Positions 1 through 8,516 are shown, counted from the first letter of the stretch. The stretch is DNA of 48,528 nt from Caballeronia glathei (GCF_000698595.1 NZ_JFHC01000063.1:1-48528), one strand, 5' to 3'. Program-made: numbers and translations. The notes: generated from the sequence alone by a model not told the origin.

Positions 1-216
1 CTCTCATCCGCAAGCGATTTTTGAAGAAATATGACAGCAGCCTTATTAGCCTTCCGCGCAACCGTAAATAACCAACCAAACGACCAGGCTACCTCGGCAA
101 CGCGCTCGCCCACATGCCCAAGCGCCCATGCCGAAGCGCACTTGCCATCGAACGATAAAAGCGGACGCAGAGCGTCTAGAATATAAGGTTCTCTGCACCC
201 AACCACTCGTATCCCT

Positions 217-1431
217 ATGCGCTCGCGAATCGCCAAACGCCTTCCCCCGGACGCCGACAAGCTCGTCGGCCTCTCCCTAGCGCTGTTCGCGTCAGGCAGC
301 CGCATCGAAGACCGCTTCTGGGAAGCGCGACTCGACGCGCTCCTCGCCAAGATCGTGCGCAACGGCAATCAGACCACCCTGGACGCCGCACTCGATCACC
401 TCCAGCAAAATCACCCCGACGCTTACGGCGCCCTCGCCGACATGGCCGAGACGCACAGCGAGTCGTTCACGGCCGACATCGATGGCGTGCCGCACGAGGC
501 GCTGCTTATCGCGGCGCCTGTCCTCGCGTGGACGCGCTATGCGATTCCGTCGGGAACGCTGAAGGGCGACGTGATTGACGCGCTGCGCACCCAGATGCAG
601 GCGCACGTGCTCGCGGCAGGCGCGCGAGTGGCGGTCGCACCCTATCTGTACAGCATCGACCAGTTGCCCCGCCATCACGTCGACACCGCGCGCCTCGCGC
701 AGCAGCTGATGCAAACTGCGCTCGTCGGCGCGGCAACGCGGCTGAATCTCTCGGATTTGCCCGAAACGTCGCCCATTCTCGCCGACCCGCGTTTTCTGCT
801 CGCCGTCGCGGTCGTGCCGGCCGGGGCGCCGCTCTTTCGCTGGCAGGAAGATGAAAACGGCAACCGCATCGAACGCGGCCAGTGCCTCGAGCAATGGGCG
901 GCGCAAGGCGGCGCGAGCTTCGCCGCGATCCTGCCGGGCTGCGAATTCGAATGCCTTCTGCCGGACGCCTACTACTCCGCCTGCCGCGACGCCGACGAGC
1001 AGGTCCGCCCCCACACCGTGCGCACGGCGGTGCGCTACCTGTTCGACACCCTCGGCGCCGCGCCGCAGGAACTGCGCGCGGTGATCGCCGGCTTCGGCGA
1101 ACGGCGCATCGACGAGTACCGCGTCGGCTTTACGCGCCGCGGCAGCAATGACGTGATCTACGGGGTCGTCTGGCCGCTTTACGGGCGCGAAAACGGCGAA
1201 ATCGGCATGGAAGAGGAAGCGGTCGACCTCGAAGGCGCCGACGGGCCGGTCGAGGAAATCGTCGCGCTGCTCAAGAAAACGGGCGTGACCGACGTGCGCC
1301 GCCATGCCGGACGCTTCGAGCCGGAATACTGCGATGACTGCGGCGTGCCGCTCTACGCGGACCCGCTCGGCGAGATCGTCCATGCCGAAATGCCGGAGGA
1401 CGCCGAGCCGGCGCAGCCGCACTTCCACTAA
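217..1431 (+). CDS. DUF2863 family protein of unknown function
   Basis: The product is 404 aa, cytosolic by appearance (no signal peptide or membrane segment), and resembles the DUF2863 proteins common in Burkholderiales. No reaction is known to me. A CxxC pair near the C-terminus (C372, C375, in EYCDDCGVPLY) followed by a short acidic tail could bind a metal. The ATG at 217 is the first start in the frame; no strong Shine-Dalgarno sequence is visible. The gene stands alone and is closed by an intrinsic terminator about 40 bp after its stop. I see nothing recognisable in bases 1-216 upstream. The family call is from recall of sequence character; the coding call is firm because the frame is long and its codon use matches the neighbours. 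Confidence 0.85.
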   Translation: MRSRIAKRLPPDADKLVGLSLALFASGSRIEDRFWEARLDALLAKIVRNGNQTTLDAALDHLQQNHPDAYGALADMAETHSESFTADIDGVPHEALLIAAPVLAWTRYAIPSGTLKGDVIDALRTQMQAHVLAAGARVAVAPYLYSIDQLPRHHVDTARLAQQLMQTALVGAATRLNLSDLPETSPILADPRFLLAVAVVPAGAPLFRWQEDENGNRIERGQCLEQWAAQGGASFAAILPGCEFECLLPDAYYSACRDADEQVRPHTVRTAVRYLFDTLGAAPQELRAVIAGFGERRIDEYRVGFTRRGSNDVIYGVVWPLYGRENGEIGMEEEAVDLEGADGPVEEIVALLKKTGVTDVRRHAGRFEPEYCDDCGVPLYADPLGEIVHAEMPEDAEPAQPHFH

Positions 1432-1469
1432 ACGTCACTCGCGGCGCGCAGCGCCCGCCTGCCGTACCG

Positions 1470-1495
1470 AGCCCCACCATCGAGCGGGGCTTTTT
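1470..1495 (+). terminator. Intrinsic terminator after the DUF2863 gene
   Basis: A perfect 6-bp GC-rich stem (agcccc / ggggct) with a 10-nt loop is followed directly by five T residues on the plus strand, 38 bp after the stop codon. Confidence 0.85.
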
Positions 1496-1639
1496 GCATT
1501 TATGCCTACGTCTTCCGGTCAGGGCGCCAAAACGGGCGGATTTTGTCACTATCGAATCCACGACGCACGCCCGTCGCCAGCCCGGCCTCCCGTTTGAGAG
1601 CGGAGCCGCGCGGACCCAAGAACGCACATAGAGGCAGCC

Positions 1640-2455
1640 ATGAAATTCACAATAATCAACTCCGATGCAGAACGGCGCGAGGGGCTCAAGACGCTCCTGC
1701 GCCACATCGACCGCCACGCGCATTTCAACGAGGCCAAGGACTGGCGGCAGGCGCGCCATGCCGTTGACCGGCTGGACCCGGACCTGATCGTGATCGACTG
1801 GCAGGACACGATGCGCGCCGCCGACCTGGGCGAGCTGCTCAAGCCGTATCCGGGGTTGCCGGCGGCGGCCGTCGTCGACGATGCGGCCCCCGCGCGCGTG
1901 CGCCGGCTCCTGGAGGCGGGCGCGCTCGGCGTGGTGCCGAGAACGCTCGACCCGCAGTTGCTCGTGCGTGCGCTCGAGATGGTCCTGCTCGGCGGCCATT
2001 ACGTGCCGGCGGAGGCGCTCGATTCCGAGCTCGTGCGCGAATTCGCGCCGCGCCGCTATCCCGACGCGGCGAAGCCGCTGCCGAGCACGCGGCGCTTCGC
2101 CACGCTCTCCCCGCGTCAGCAGCAGATCATGCGCTGCGTGCACATGGGCAACACCAACAAGGTGATCGCCAAAACCCTCGGCATCAGCGAGGGCACGGTC
2201 AAAATCCATCTGGCGAGCATCTTTCAGCAACTTGGGGCGGTGAATCGTGCCGCCGCAGTCGCGATTTACAACGGCTGGCAGAACAATTGCCTCGAAGTGC
2301 TGCGGCGTGAAAGCGATGCGTCGGCTCGCCCCGCGCTGGGCGAGCCCGGGCCTGTGCCGCTGCGGGCGTCGAATGGGAAGTACCCTGCGCAGGCGGAACA
2401 CGACGCGCTCGCGTTGCCGCTCGCCGCCGAGCCTGCCAGAGGCTTCGGGCAATAG
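1640..2455 (+). CDS. LuxR/NarL-type response regulator with a degenerate receiver domain
   Basis: The product is 271 aa. Residues 1-125 have a receiver-like pattern with one N-terminal acidic residue (D9) and a candidate phospho-acceptor D53 in LIVIDWQD. The usual Thr/Ser switch after strand 4 reads VVDDA, and the conserved Lys after strand 5 is replaced (GVVPRTL). Residues 154-212 form a LuxR-type helix-turn-helix (TLSPRQQQIM, NKVIAKTLGISEGTVKIHL). A roughly 55-residue low-complexity tail follows. The ATG at 1640 has a GAGGCAG ribosome-binding site. No histidine kinase gene is adjacent. It is probably a DNA-binding transcription regulator; whether it is phosphorylated is doubtful because the switch residues are not canonical. 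Confidence 0.88.
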   Translation: MKFTIINSDAERREGLKTLLRHIDRHAHFNEAKDWRQARHAVDRLDPDLIVIDWQDTMRAADLGELLKPYPGLPAAAVVDDAAPARVRRLLEAGALGVVPRTLDPQLLVRALEMVLLGGHYVPAEALDSELVREFAPRRYPDAAKPLPSTRRFATLSPRQQQIMRCVHMGNTNKVIAKTLGISEGTVKIHLASIFQQLGAVNRAAAVAIYNGWQNNCLEVLRRESDASARPALGEPGPVPLRASNGKYPAQAEHDALALPLAAEPARGFGQ

Positions 2456-2524
2456 GCGCGCGCGATGTACCGCAGGCAGGCGAGCTGCTGCGTGGACGCA
2501 CACGTTTTACGTGCAGCGAGTAAT

Positions 2525-3208
2525 ATGCAGTTCATGGGGTTCTTCTACACACCGCTTCCGCTTTGGCTTGCAGTCGGTGGCTGGATCGTCACCGCGGGCC
2601 TGCTCGCGCTCGCGTTCATGCACGGACCCTTTCGCCGCCTCCAGGACGCCACGCTCCAGCACGTGTGGCTCGGCATCATCGTCGCGGTAACCGTTTTGTG
2701 GGCGTGCAACGCCTGGTTCGACGACGGGCCGGTCATCCATCTGCTCGGCGCGACGCTGATGGTCACGCTCTTCGACTGGCAGCTCGCGCTGATCGGAATG
2801 GCGGCCACGACCGGGCTGGCGGCAGTCGTGCTCGATGCGCCGTGGCTCGGCGTATCGATTACTTATCTGCTGTTCGGCGCGTTGCCGGTCGGCGTCTCGG
2901 CGCTGCTGCAGCGCGCAAGCAACGCGTGGCTGCCGCGCAATCTCTTCACGTTCATCATCGGCCACGGCTTCATCGTATCGGCTGTCGCCGTGGCAGCTGC
3001 GTGCGGCGCGACCGTGCTGATGGAGATGGCGCTCGTGGGCAAGCCGATCCCGATTCCGCCCGCATTCATGCTCGGCTCGCTCCTGCTTGCAGCAGGCGAG
3101 GCGCTCTTCACGGGGCTGCTCACCATCCTCATCTCGGTCTACAAACCCGCCTGGATCACGACCTACGACGTAAGGCGCTACCGTCTCGATCGCGGGCCGC
3201 GCGTCTGA
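2525..3208 (+). CDS. CbiM-like integral membrane protein (energy-coupling-factor permease family)
   Basis: The product is about 227 aa with six to seven hydrophobic segments and resembles the CbiM/ECF-type substrate-binding membrane component. Such proteins capture cobalt, nickel or another small solute in the inner membrane. The conserved N-terminal GFFYTPLP and the central FIIGHGFIVS segment are visible. The frame is open from 2465, but the first 20 residues (up to the Met at 2525) are polar and unlike the family, so I prefer 2525; 2534 is also possible. None of the candidates has a strong ribosome-binding site. No ATPase (CbiO) or CbiQ-like T component lies nearby, so either the partner is elsewhere or the protein acts alone. 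The ligand is unknown. Confidence 0.75.
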   Translation: MQFMGFFYTPLPLWLAVGGWIVTAGLLALAFMHGPFRRLQDATLQHVWLGIIVAVTVLWACNAWFDDGPVIHLLGATLMVTLFDWQLALIGMAATTGLAAVVLDAPWLGVSITYLLFGALPVGVSALLQRASNAWLPRNLFTFIIGHGFIVSAVAVAAACGATVLMEMALVGKPIPIPPAFMLGSLLLAAGEALFTGLLTILISVYKPAWITTYDVRRYRLDRGPRV

Positions 3209-3335
3209 TTCCATCCGCCTTCACGCATCGGCGTCCGGCCGCGAGCGACGGCTCGCCGCGGAAATTGCGATAAGATGGAACTCCTTCCCCTCGCCCGGCA
3301 TCTTACGTGCCTGTGTCCTCTTAGCGTCGAACTTG

Positions 3336-3938
3336 ATGGAAAGTAATTACGCACCGCGCCGACTGCTTCGGCTCGTCGGCCGGTTGGCGGTATGCGCATC
3401 GCTGGCATGCACCGTCACCGCTTTTGCCGACACGCTCGACGAACGCAACGAACTCGTCCACCACTTCGTCACCGATTTCAAGGCCAACCCGCTCATCGCC
3501 GACTGCGCGGCGCATGGCAGCTTCGTCGCGAGCACGTCGACGGCATTCGATCATGTGGAGTTTCCCGCCACCTCGTTCGATTCGTCGCATTCCTCGCTCA
3601 TCCCGTGGAACGATTCCTTCGATGATCGCAAGCAGCGCATCAAGGTCGACAACGTCGTGACGGTGGAAGGCCTCGGCATGAACAAGGACGGCGACCGCGA
3701 TCCCGCGACGCTCAAGTTCCGCTGCGGCTACGTCGGCAGCCAGATGCTCGCGTTCGGCTGGAACGACCCCGTGCCGCCGTCGAAAGCCCGCGCGGAGCCG
3801 CGCAGCACGACGCGAAGCACGAAGGGCAAACACGCGGCGAAGGGCAAGTCGTCGGCGTCGAAGTCGTCCAAGACAACAACCAGCAAATCGAAGACGAAGT
3901 CCAGCAGCGCGAAGACGTCGACGGCCAAGACACAGTGA
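3336..3938 (+). CDS. Exported protein with Lys/Ser/Thr-rich C-terminal tail (BspC-like)
   Basis: The product is 200 aa. Residues 1-31 are a classical signal peptide (basic n-region, hydrophobic core, predicted cleavage after AFA-31). The mature core, about residues 32-145, has two cysteines (C57 in IADCAAHG and C130 in KFRCGYV) that could form a periplasmic disulfide. Residues 146-200 are a low-complexity, strongly basic tail of Lys, Ser and Thr. It resembles small exported proteins of Burkholderia annotated as BspC-domain proteins, but I am not sure of that name and no function is assigned. The frame extends one codon upstream to a TTG; the ATG at 3336 is preferred. The tail could bind nucleic acid or an anionic surface, which is speculation. 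Confidence 0.8.
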   Translation: MESNYAPRRLLRLVGRLAVCASLACTVTAFADTLDERNELVHHFVTDFKANPLIADCAAHGSFVASTSTAFDHVEFPATSFDSSHSSLIPWNDSFDDRKQRIKVDNVVTVEGLGMNKDGDRDPATLKFRCGYVGSQMLAFGWNDPVPPSKARAEPRSTTRSTKGKHAAKGKSSASKSSKTTTSKSKTKSSSAKTSTAKTQ

Positions 3939-3963
3939 CCCTGCCGCCACCGGCGGCTGCGGC

Positions 3964-4009
3964 AAAAAAAACGAAGGGCGTGATTACCGAGCCGTGATCA
4001 CGCCCTTCG
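3964..4009 (-). terminator. Intrinsic terminator of the yaaA-carboxypeptidase operon
   Basis: Perfect 13-bp arms at 3972-3984 and 3997-4009 enclose a 12-nt loop. On the minus strand the stem is followed by eight T residues (3971-3964). This is a strong terminator about 30 bp past the carboxypeptidase stop, and its stem may also help end the plus-strand gene. Confidence 0.92.
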
Positions 4010-4040
4010 CTTATCCACGCGGGCAAGGACAGGTCGCAGG

Positions 4041-5207
4041 TCAGAACGCCTGCACGTGCCACAGGATCGCCTGCAGCATCGCCGCGCCGAGCGCCGCGCT
4101 GCGCTCGCCGCTCCAGCCGACGCGCTCGTCGGGCAGGTTGTCGTTGTCCTTGAACGGCATCTCGAGCGTGAGCGACAGGCAGCCGAATTCGTTGCCGACG
4201 TATTTCGACGCGAGCTTGAGCGCATCCGTCTGGTATTTGCTCGACTCGTAGCCGTGCACGTCCTGGAAATCCGGGCTCGCCAGCTTGAAGGATTCGATGA
4301 ACGCCGCCTGCTCCTTCGCCTGCGTTTCGGTAAAGCCCGGCAGCATCTCCGAGCCCGCGACGAACACATACGGAATCGCTTCGTCGCCGTGGATATCGAA
4401 GAAGAGATCGCAGCCGGTTGCATGAATCGCGTTGCGCACCGCGAACACCTCGGGGCTGCGCACGGCGTCCGGCTCCATCCACTCGCGATTCAGGTTGGCG
4501 CCCGCCGCGTTGGTGCGCAGGTTGCCGAGCACGCTGCCATCGGGATTCATGTTCGGCACGATATGGAACACGGCGTGATCGAAGAGCTTGCGCGCGACCG
4601 GATCGCCCGCCCAGTCGCCCCAGCCCGCGAGCCGCTTCGCCAGCCCTTCGACGAACCATTCCGCCATCGTCTCGCCCGGATGCTGGCGCGCGATGATCCA
4701 GATGTTCTTCCTGGGCGCGGCGGCGCCCGTCTCGTCGTCCTCGCCTGGCAGGCCCAGCGTGAGCAGCGACATCGGCCGGCCCTGCACCGTCCGGCCGATG
4801 TCGGTGAGCGCGGCGTGCGGCATCTGCTGGAGCGCGCCGAGAAACTCCGAGTGGCGCTCCTCGCTGTACGGCTCGAAATACGCGTAGTAGATGCGGTCGA
4901 ACTCGGGCGTGTGGTCGATGGTCATCACGCGGCCGTCGTAAGTCGTCGGCACGCGGAACCAGTTGACGCGGTCGTAGCTCGCCGCCGCGCGGTACCCGCG
5001 CCAGCCTTCGGCGAACGCGCAATCGGCGGCGTTCTCGAAGGTCATCACGAGGCGTTCGCCGCGTGCGCCCGACACGCGGTAGTAGAACCACTGCGCGAAC
5101 TCGGCGTGGCTGTCGGCCCGCACGCGCAGGCGGATGTCGGCGGGATTGTCCGCGGAAAGGACTTCGATCGCGCCGGCGTCGAAATTGCTCGTGATGGAGA
5201 TGCTCAT
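4041..5207 (-). CDS. M14-family zinc carboxypeptidase (cytosolic carboxypeptidase type)
   Basis: The product is 388 aa. An N-terminal beta-rich domain (about 1-120, with the WFYYRVSG pattern of the M14 N-domain) precedes the peptidase domain. Zinc ligands are visible in ARQHPGETMAEW (HxxE) and in the later DIHGDE histidine. Substrate-binding residues are seen in NMNPDG and NLNREW, and the probable catalytic Glu is in LTLEMPF. There is no signal peptide, which fits the cytosolic carboxypeptidase subgroup. Its substrate in bacteria is unknown. The start at 5207 (MSISITSNF) follows a GAGGG ribosome-binding site; the frame continues upstream to 5255 with no better site. It lies 19 bp downstream of yaaA and is probably cotranscribed with it. 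Confidence 0.9.
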   Translation of the reverse strand: MSISITSNFDAGAIEVLSADNPADIRLRVRADSHAEFAQWFYYRVSGARGERLVMTFENAADCAFAEGWRGYRAAASYDRVNWFRVPTTYDGRVMTIDHTPEFDRIYYAYFEPYSEERHSEFLGALQQMPHAALTDIGRTVQGRPMSLLTLGLPGEDDETGAAAPRKNIWIIARQHPGETMAEWFVEGLAKRLAGWGDWAGDPVARKLFDHAVFHIVPNMNPDGSVLGNLRTNAAGANLNREWMEPDAVRSPEVFAVRNAIHATGCDLFFDIHGDEAIPYVFVAGSEMLPGFTETQAKEQAAFIESFKLASPDFQDVHGYESSKYQTDALKLASKYVGNEFGCLSLTLEMPFKDNDNLPDERVGWSGERSAALGAAMLQAILWHVQAF

Positions 5208-5226
5208 GATGTTTCCCTCGTTCGCT

Positions 5227-6006
5227 TCACTCGGCGACGCGCCGGCGAAACACATATGTCGTGTCGTTCGATGCCTTCTTGTCGAACCTGTACCCTTCGC
5301 TGTCGAAGCCCTGCAGCGCGAGCGGCTCGTCGATGCGATTCTCCACCACGTAGCGCGCCATCAGCCCGCGTGCGCGCTTCGCGTGAAAGCTGATGATCTT
5401 GTAGCGGCCGCCCTTCCAGTCCTCGAACACCGGTGAGATCACGGGAGCCTCGAGCAGCTTCGGCTTCACCGACTTGAAGTATTCCTCCGACGCGCAATTG
5501 ACCAGCACGCGCGCGCCGCGCTGCTTCTTCAACTGAGCGTTGAGCGCCGCCGTGATGCGTTCGCCCCAGAACGAGTAGAGGTCGCGCCCGCGCGCATTCG
5601 CGAATTTCGTGCCCATCTCCAGCCGGTACGGCTGCAGCAGGTCGAGCGGCCTCAACAGGCCGTAAAGGCCCGACAGCACGCGCACGTGATTCTGCGCGTA
5701 GTCGAGGTCGCCCGCCGAGAGCGTCTTCGCCGCGAAACCCTCGTACACGTCGCCGTTGAATGCGAGCATCGCCTGCTTCGCGTTGTCGGTGTCAAAGCGC
5801 GTCGACCAGTCGGCGTAGCGCTGGAAGTTCAGTTGCGCGAGCGGGTCGGAGATGCGCATCATGCTGCCGATCTGCTGCGGCGAAAGCCTTCTCAGGCCGT
5901 CGATCAGTTCGGCTGCGTCGTCGATGAATTCGGGGAGCGTGTGCTTCTTGACGTGCGGCGGGGTCTCGTAGTCGAGCGATTTGGCGGGCGAAAGAACGAT
6001 TATCAT
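5227..6006 (-). CDS. yaaA: Peroxide stress protein YaaA (DUF328)
   Basis: The product is 259 aa, the normal length for YaaA. The N-terminal MIIVLSPAKSLD and the internal GLYGLLRPLDL and LVNCASEEYF are family hallmarks. In E. coli, YaaA lowers intracellular free iron during hydrogen peroxide stress and is under OxyR; it is a DNA-binding fold without a defined reaction. The start at 6006 is chosen because the family begins MIIVLSPAK; ten upstream codons in the frame are not family-like. The gene is divergent from the PIN-domain gene across a 56-bp gap, so promoters for both strands must lie in or near 6007-6062. I see no clear OxyR site by eye. Confidence 0.93.
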   Translation of the reverse strand: MIIVLSPAKSLDYETPPHVKKHTLPEFIDDAAELIDGLRRLSPQQIGSMMRISDPLAQLNFQRYADWSTRFDTDNAKQAMLAFNGDVYEGFAAKTLSAGDLDYAQNHVRVLSGLYGLLRPLDLLQPYRLEMGTKFANARGRDLYSFWGERITAALNAQLKKQRGARVLVNCASEEYFKSVKPKLLEAPVISPVFEDWKGGRYKIISFHAKRARGLMARYVVENRIDEPLALQGFDSEGYRFDKKASNDTTYVFRRRVAE

Positions 6007-6062
6007 GGAGGCTCGCCGGCACGCCGCCGGCGACAAAGGACATAAAGCCCCGATTGTATCGA

Positions 6063-6554
6063 ATGGAAAATTCCCCTGCGCTGCCGGCGCTTCACGTGGT
6101 GCTGGATTCGAACGTGTGGATCGACATCCTCGTGTTCGACGACCCCGCCACGCGGCCGATCCGCGCCGCGCTCGAAGCGCGCACGCTCAAGGCGCTGATC
6201 GACGCGCGCTGCCTGAACGAGCTCACACGCGTGCTCGACTACCCGCAGTTCGTGCGCATGGCCGTCGACAAGGCCGCGGCCCTCGCGACACTCGCGCGAC
6301 TGTCGCAACTGGTCGCGCCCGAGCCGCCAGAAGACGCCGACGAGCGGCCGCTGCCCAAATGCCGCGACCGCGACGACCAGAAATTCCTCGAACTCGCGCA
6401 CGCGTCGAAGGCCGACTGGCTCGTCTCGAAGGACCGCGCGGTGCTCAAGCTCGCGCGCCGCACCGCACGCGACTTCGGCTTCCGGATCGCGCAGCCCGCG
6501 CCGTTCGTCGAGGTTTTCGAAGCCCGCGCGCTCGCGCAATCGAGTGCCGTTTAA
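6063..6554 (+). CDS. PIN-domain protein, putative toxin-type ribonuclease without visible antitoxin
   Basis: The product is 163 aa. The PIN acidic residues are present: D15 in VVLDSNVWID, E53 in LNELTRVLDY, the D102/D104/D105 cluster in CRDRDDQKF, and D124 in VSKDRAVL. It resembles the 'putative toxin-antitoxin system toxin component, PIN family' group, Mg2+-dependent ribonucleases. No small antitoxin gene lies upstream (only 56 bp to yaaA) or downstream (48 bp to the aminotransferase), so a toxin role is unproven. A TTG at 6054 would add three residues; the ATG at 6063 is preferred, although no strong ribosome-binding site is visible. Confidence 0.85.
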   Translation: MENSPALPALHVVLDSNVWIDILVFDDPATRPIRAALEARTLKALIDARCLNELTRVLDYPQFVRMAVDKAAALATLARLSQLVAPEPPEDADERPLPKCRDRDDQKFLELAHASKADWLVSKDRAVLKLARRTARDFGFRIAQPAPFVEVFEARALAQSSAV

Positions 6555-6602
6555 AATGGAACGCGCACCGGACACCGCAACGGACTCATCCACGCCCTCA
6601 TC

Positions 6603-7784
6603 ATGAACGCCACGCACGAACTCCCGCAAACGCCCGCCGAACTGGGCTTCCCCTCGCGCCTGCCGAACGTCGGCACGACCATCTTCACCGTGATGAGCGC
6701 GCTCGCCGTGCAAAAGAACGCGGTCAACCTGGGTCAGGGTTTCCCCGATTTCGATTGCGATCCGCGCATCGTCGACGCGGTCGCGCAAGCCATGCGCGAC
6801 GGCCACAACCAGTATCCGCCGATGGCGGGCGCCGCGCCCCTGCGCCAGGCGATCGCGGCAAAAATCGACACGCTCTACGGGCGCGAATACGACGCCGATC
6901 GCGAGATCACGGTCACGGCCGGCGCGACACAGGCGCTCCTGACCGCGATCCTCTGCTGCGTGCATCCCGGCGACGAGGTCATCGTGATCGAGCCGATGTA
7001 CGACAGCTACGTGCCGTCCATCGAACTGGCGGGCGGCACGCCGGTATTCGTGTCGCTGGAGGCGCCCGACTACGCGCTGCCCTTCGACAAGATCGCCGCG
7101 GCGATCACGCCGAAGACGCGCCTCATCATGATCAACACGCCGCACAATCCGACGGGCCGTGTCTGGCGCGAAGCGGACATGCGCAAGCTGGAGGAGATCG
7201 TGCGCGGCACGAACGTGCTGATTCTCTCCGACGAAGTCTACGAGCACATGGTCTACGACGGCGCGCCGCACGAAAGCGTGTCGCGCTATCCGGAGCTCGC
7301 GAAGCGCAGCTTCGTGGTGTCGAGCTTCGGCAAGACGTTTCACGTGACCGGCTGGAAGGTCGGCTATTTAGCCGCGCCCACGGCGCTGACCGCCGAGTTC
7401 CGCAAGGTCCACCAGTTCAACGTGTTCACGGTGAACACGCCGATGCAGATCGGCCTCGCGCACTATCTGCAGGACCCGGCGCCGTACATGAACCTGCCCG
7501 CGTTCTACCAGAAGAAGCGCGACTTCTTCCGCGCCGGCCTCGCGAACAGCCGCTTCAAGATGCTTCCCTGCGACGGCACGTACTTCCAGACCGTCGACTA
7601 TTCCGCCATCAGCGATCTGCCCGAGGCCGAATTCGCGCAGTGGCTCACGAGCGAGATCGGCGTGGCGGCCATTCCGGTCTCGGCGTTCTATCACGAGAGC
7701 CACGAATCGGGCGTCGTGCGCTTTTGCTTCGCGAAGAAGGAAGAGACGCTGCAACTCGCGCTCGACCGTCTCGCGAAGCTCTGA
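6603..7784 (+). CDS. Pyridoxal-phosphate aminotransferase, class I/II (methionine aminotransferase-like)
   Basis: The product is 393 aa, the normal length for fold-type I aminotransferases. The PLP-binding Lys is K244 in SSFGKTFHVTGWKVGY. NPTG at 182-185 and D210 in ILSDEVYEHMVY are the other cofactor and substrate signatures. The sequence is closest in character to YbdL/kynurenine aminotransferase-like enzymes that prefer methionine, which would convert the methionine-salvage keto acid KMTB to methionine; this specificity is inferred. A single gene, with its start 48 bp after the PIN gene, so the two may be cotranscribed. A GC-rich hairpin follows before the convergent GST gene. Confidence 0.9.
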   Translation: MNATHELPQTPAELGFPSRLPNVGTTIFTVMSALAVQKNAVNLGQGFPDFDCDPRIVDAVAQAMRDGHNQYPPMAGAAPLRQAIAAKIDTLYGREYDADREITVTAGATQALLTAILCCVHPGDEVIVIEPMYDSYVPSIELAGGTPVFVSLEAPDYALPFDKIAAAITPKTRLIMINTPHNPTGRVWREADMRKLEEIVRGTNVLILSDEVYEHMVYDGAPHESVSRYPELAKRSFVVSSFGKTFHVTGWKVGYLAAPTALTAEFRKVHQFNVFTVNTPMQIGLAHYLQDPAPYMNLPAFYQKKRDFFRAGLANSRFKMLPCDGTYFQTVDYSAISDLPEAEFAQWLTSEIGVAAIPVSAFYHESHESGVVRFCFAKKEETLQLALDRLAKL

Positions 7785-7792
7785 CCGAAGGC

Positions 7793-7825
7793 GCGGGTGA
7801 TGCGACACGCGATTGCGTCACCCGC
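7793..7825. terminator. GC-rich hairpin between convergent genes, possible weak terminator
   Basis: Arms at 7793-7803 and 7815-7825 pair over 11 bp with one G-U wobble and an 11-nt loop. No T-tract follows on either strand, so termination here is uncertain. The position between the convergent aminotransferase and GST genes favours the idea. Confidence 0.4.
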
Positions 7826-7853
7826 GAGCCCGGCCGGACACCTGGCCCGACGA

Positions 7854-8516
7854 TCACCCGCGCTGTTGCGCCTGCGCCTTCTGCTGCTCCATGTAGGCGA
7901 GCCGGTCGGCCGTGACCTTCTGCGCGGCGGACCGCTCGCCGACCATCCTGCCATGCGCCTTCCAGTCGATGCCGGCTTCGAGCAGGAAATCCCGCCCATA
8001 CACCACCTTCGTCGCGAGCCCGACGAGCGGCAGGCTCACGAACGCGCAGACATCGGCGATACTGAAGGCCGTGCCGCCGACATACGGATCGAACTTCGCG
8101 ATGCGTGCGAATCCCGCGATGTTGCGGTTCAGCATCTTTTCGGCGCGCGACTTCGTGTAGTCGGTCACCGTGCCGCCGAAAAAGGCCTGCTTGTACAGAT
8201 CACGGGCAACGAGTTCGAGGTGCAGATCGATGAAGATCGCCAGTTCGCGCTCCTTCGCGGCCCGGTACGAATCGGGAGAAAAGATCGCCTTGTCCGGATA
8301 GGCGCCAGCAAGATATTCGACGATCGCCTGCGACTCGGCGAGCGGGCCCGCTTCGGTCTCGATGTACGGCACCTTGCCGAGCGGCGAGCGCGCGAGAGTC
8401 GCCGCGTCCTGGCTGAAATTCGTGCGCACTTCCTCGAACGCAATGCCGTGCTCGAGCAGGACGAACTTGACCTTGTTGAAATAGTTGGACAGCGGAAAAC
8501 CGTACAGCTTGAGCAT
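7854..8516 (-). CDS. Glutathione S-transferase family protein
   Basis: The product is 220 aa, the typical two-domain GST length. The thioredoxin-like N-domain (about 1-80) shows LYGFPLSNYFNKVKF, a cis-Pro segment GKVPYIET and the ES motif in LAESQAIVEYL that binds glutathione. The helical C-domain (about 90-205) has the N-cap motif region FSIADVCAF. It probably conjugates or isomerises electrophiles using glutathione in the cytosol; the substrate is unknown. The start at 8516 is the only sensible ATG. It is divergent from the hydroxyacyl-CoA dehydrogenase gene, with a small inverted repeat in the 112-bp gap. Confidence 0.9.
   Translation of the reverse strand: MLKLYGFPLSNYFNKVKFVLLEHGIAFEEVRTNFSQDAATLARSPLGKVPYIETEAGPLAESQAIVEYLAGAYPDKAIFSPDSYRAAKERELAIFIDLHLELVARDLYKQAFFGGTVTDYTKSRAEKMLNRNIAGFARIAKFDPYVGGTAFSIADVCAFVSLPLVGLATKVVYGRDFLLEAGIDWKAHGRMVGERSAAQKVTADRLAYMEQQKAQAQQRG

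Noticed and set aside
177..187. TAGAATATAAG before the DUF2863 gene as a promoter -10
   Set aside because: The -10-like match is good, but I find no -35 hexamer at 15-19 bp, so I do not list it.
5981..7915. A 640-codon plus-strand frame over the PIN and aminotransferase genes
   Set aside because: The composition is Arg-rich low-quality sequence; the two real genes in another frame have intact catalytic residues.
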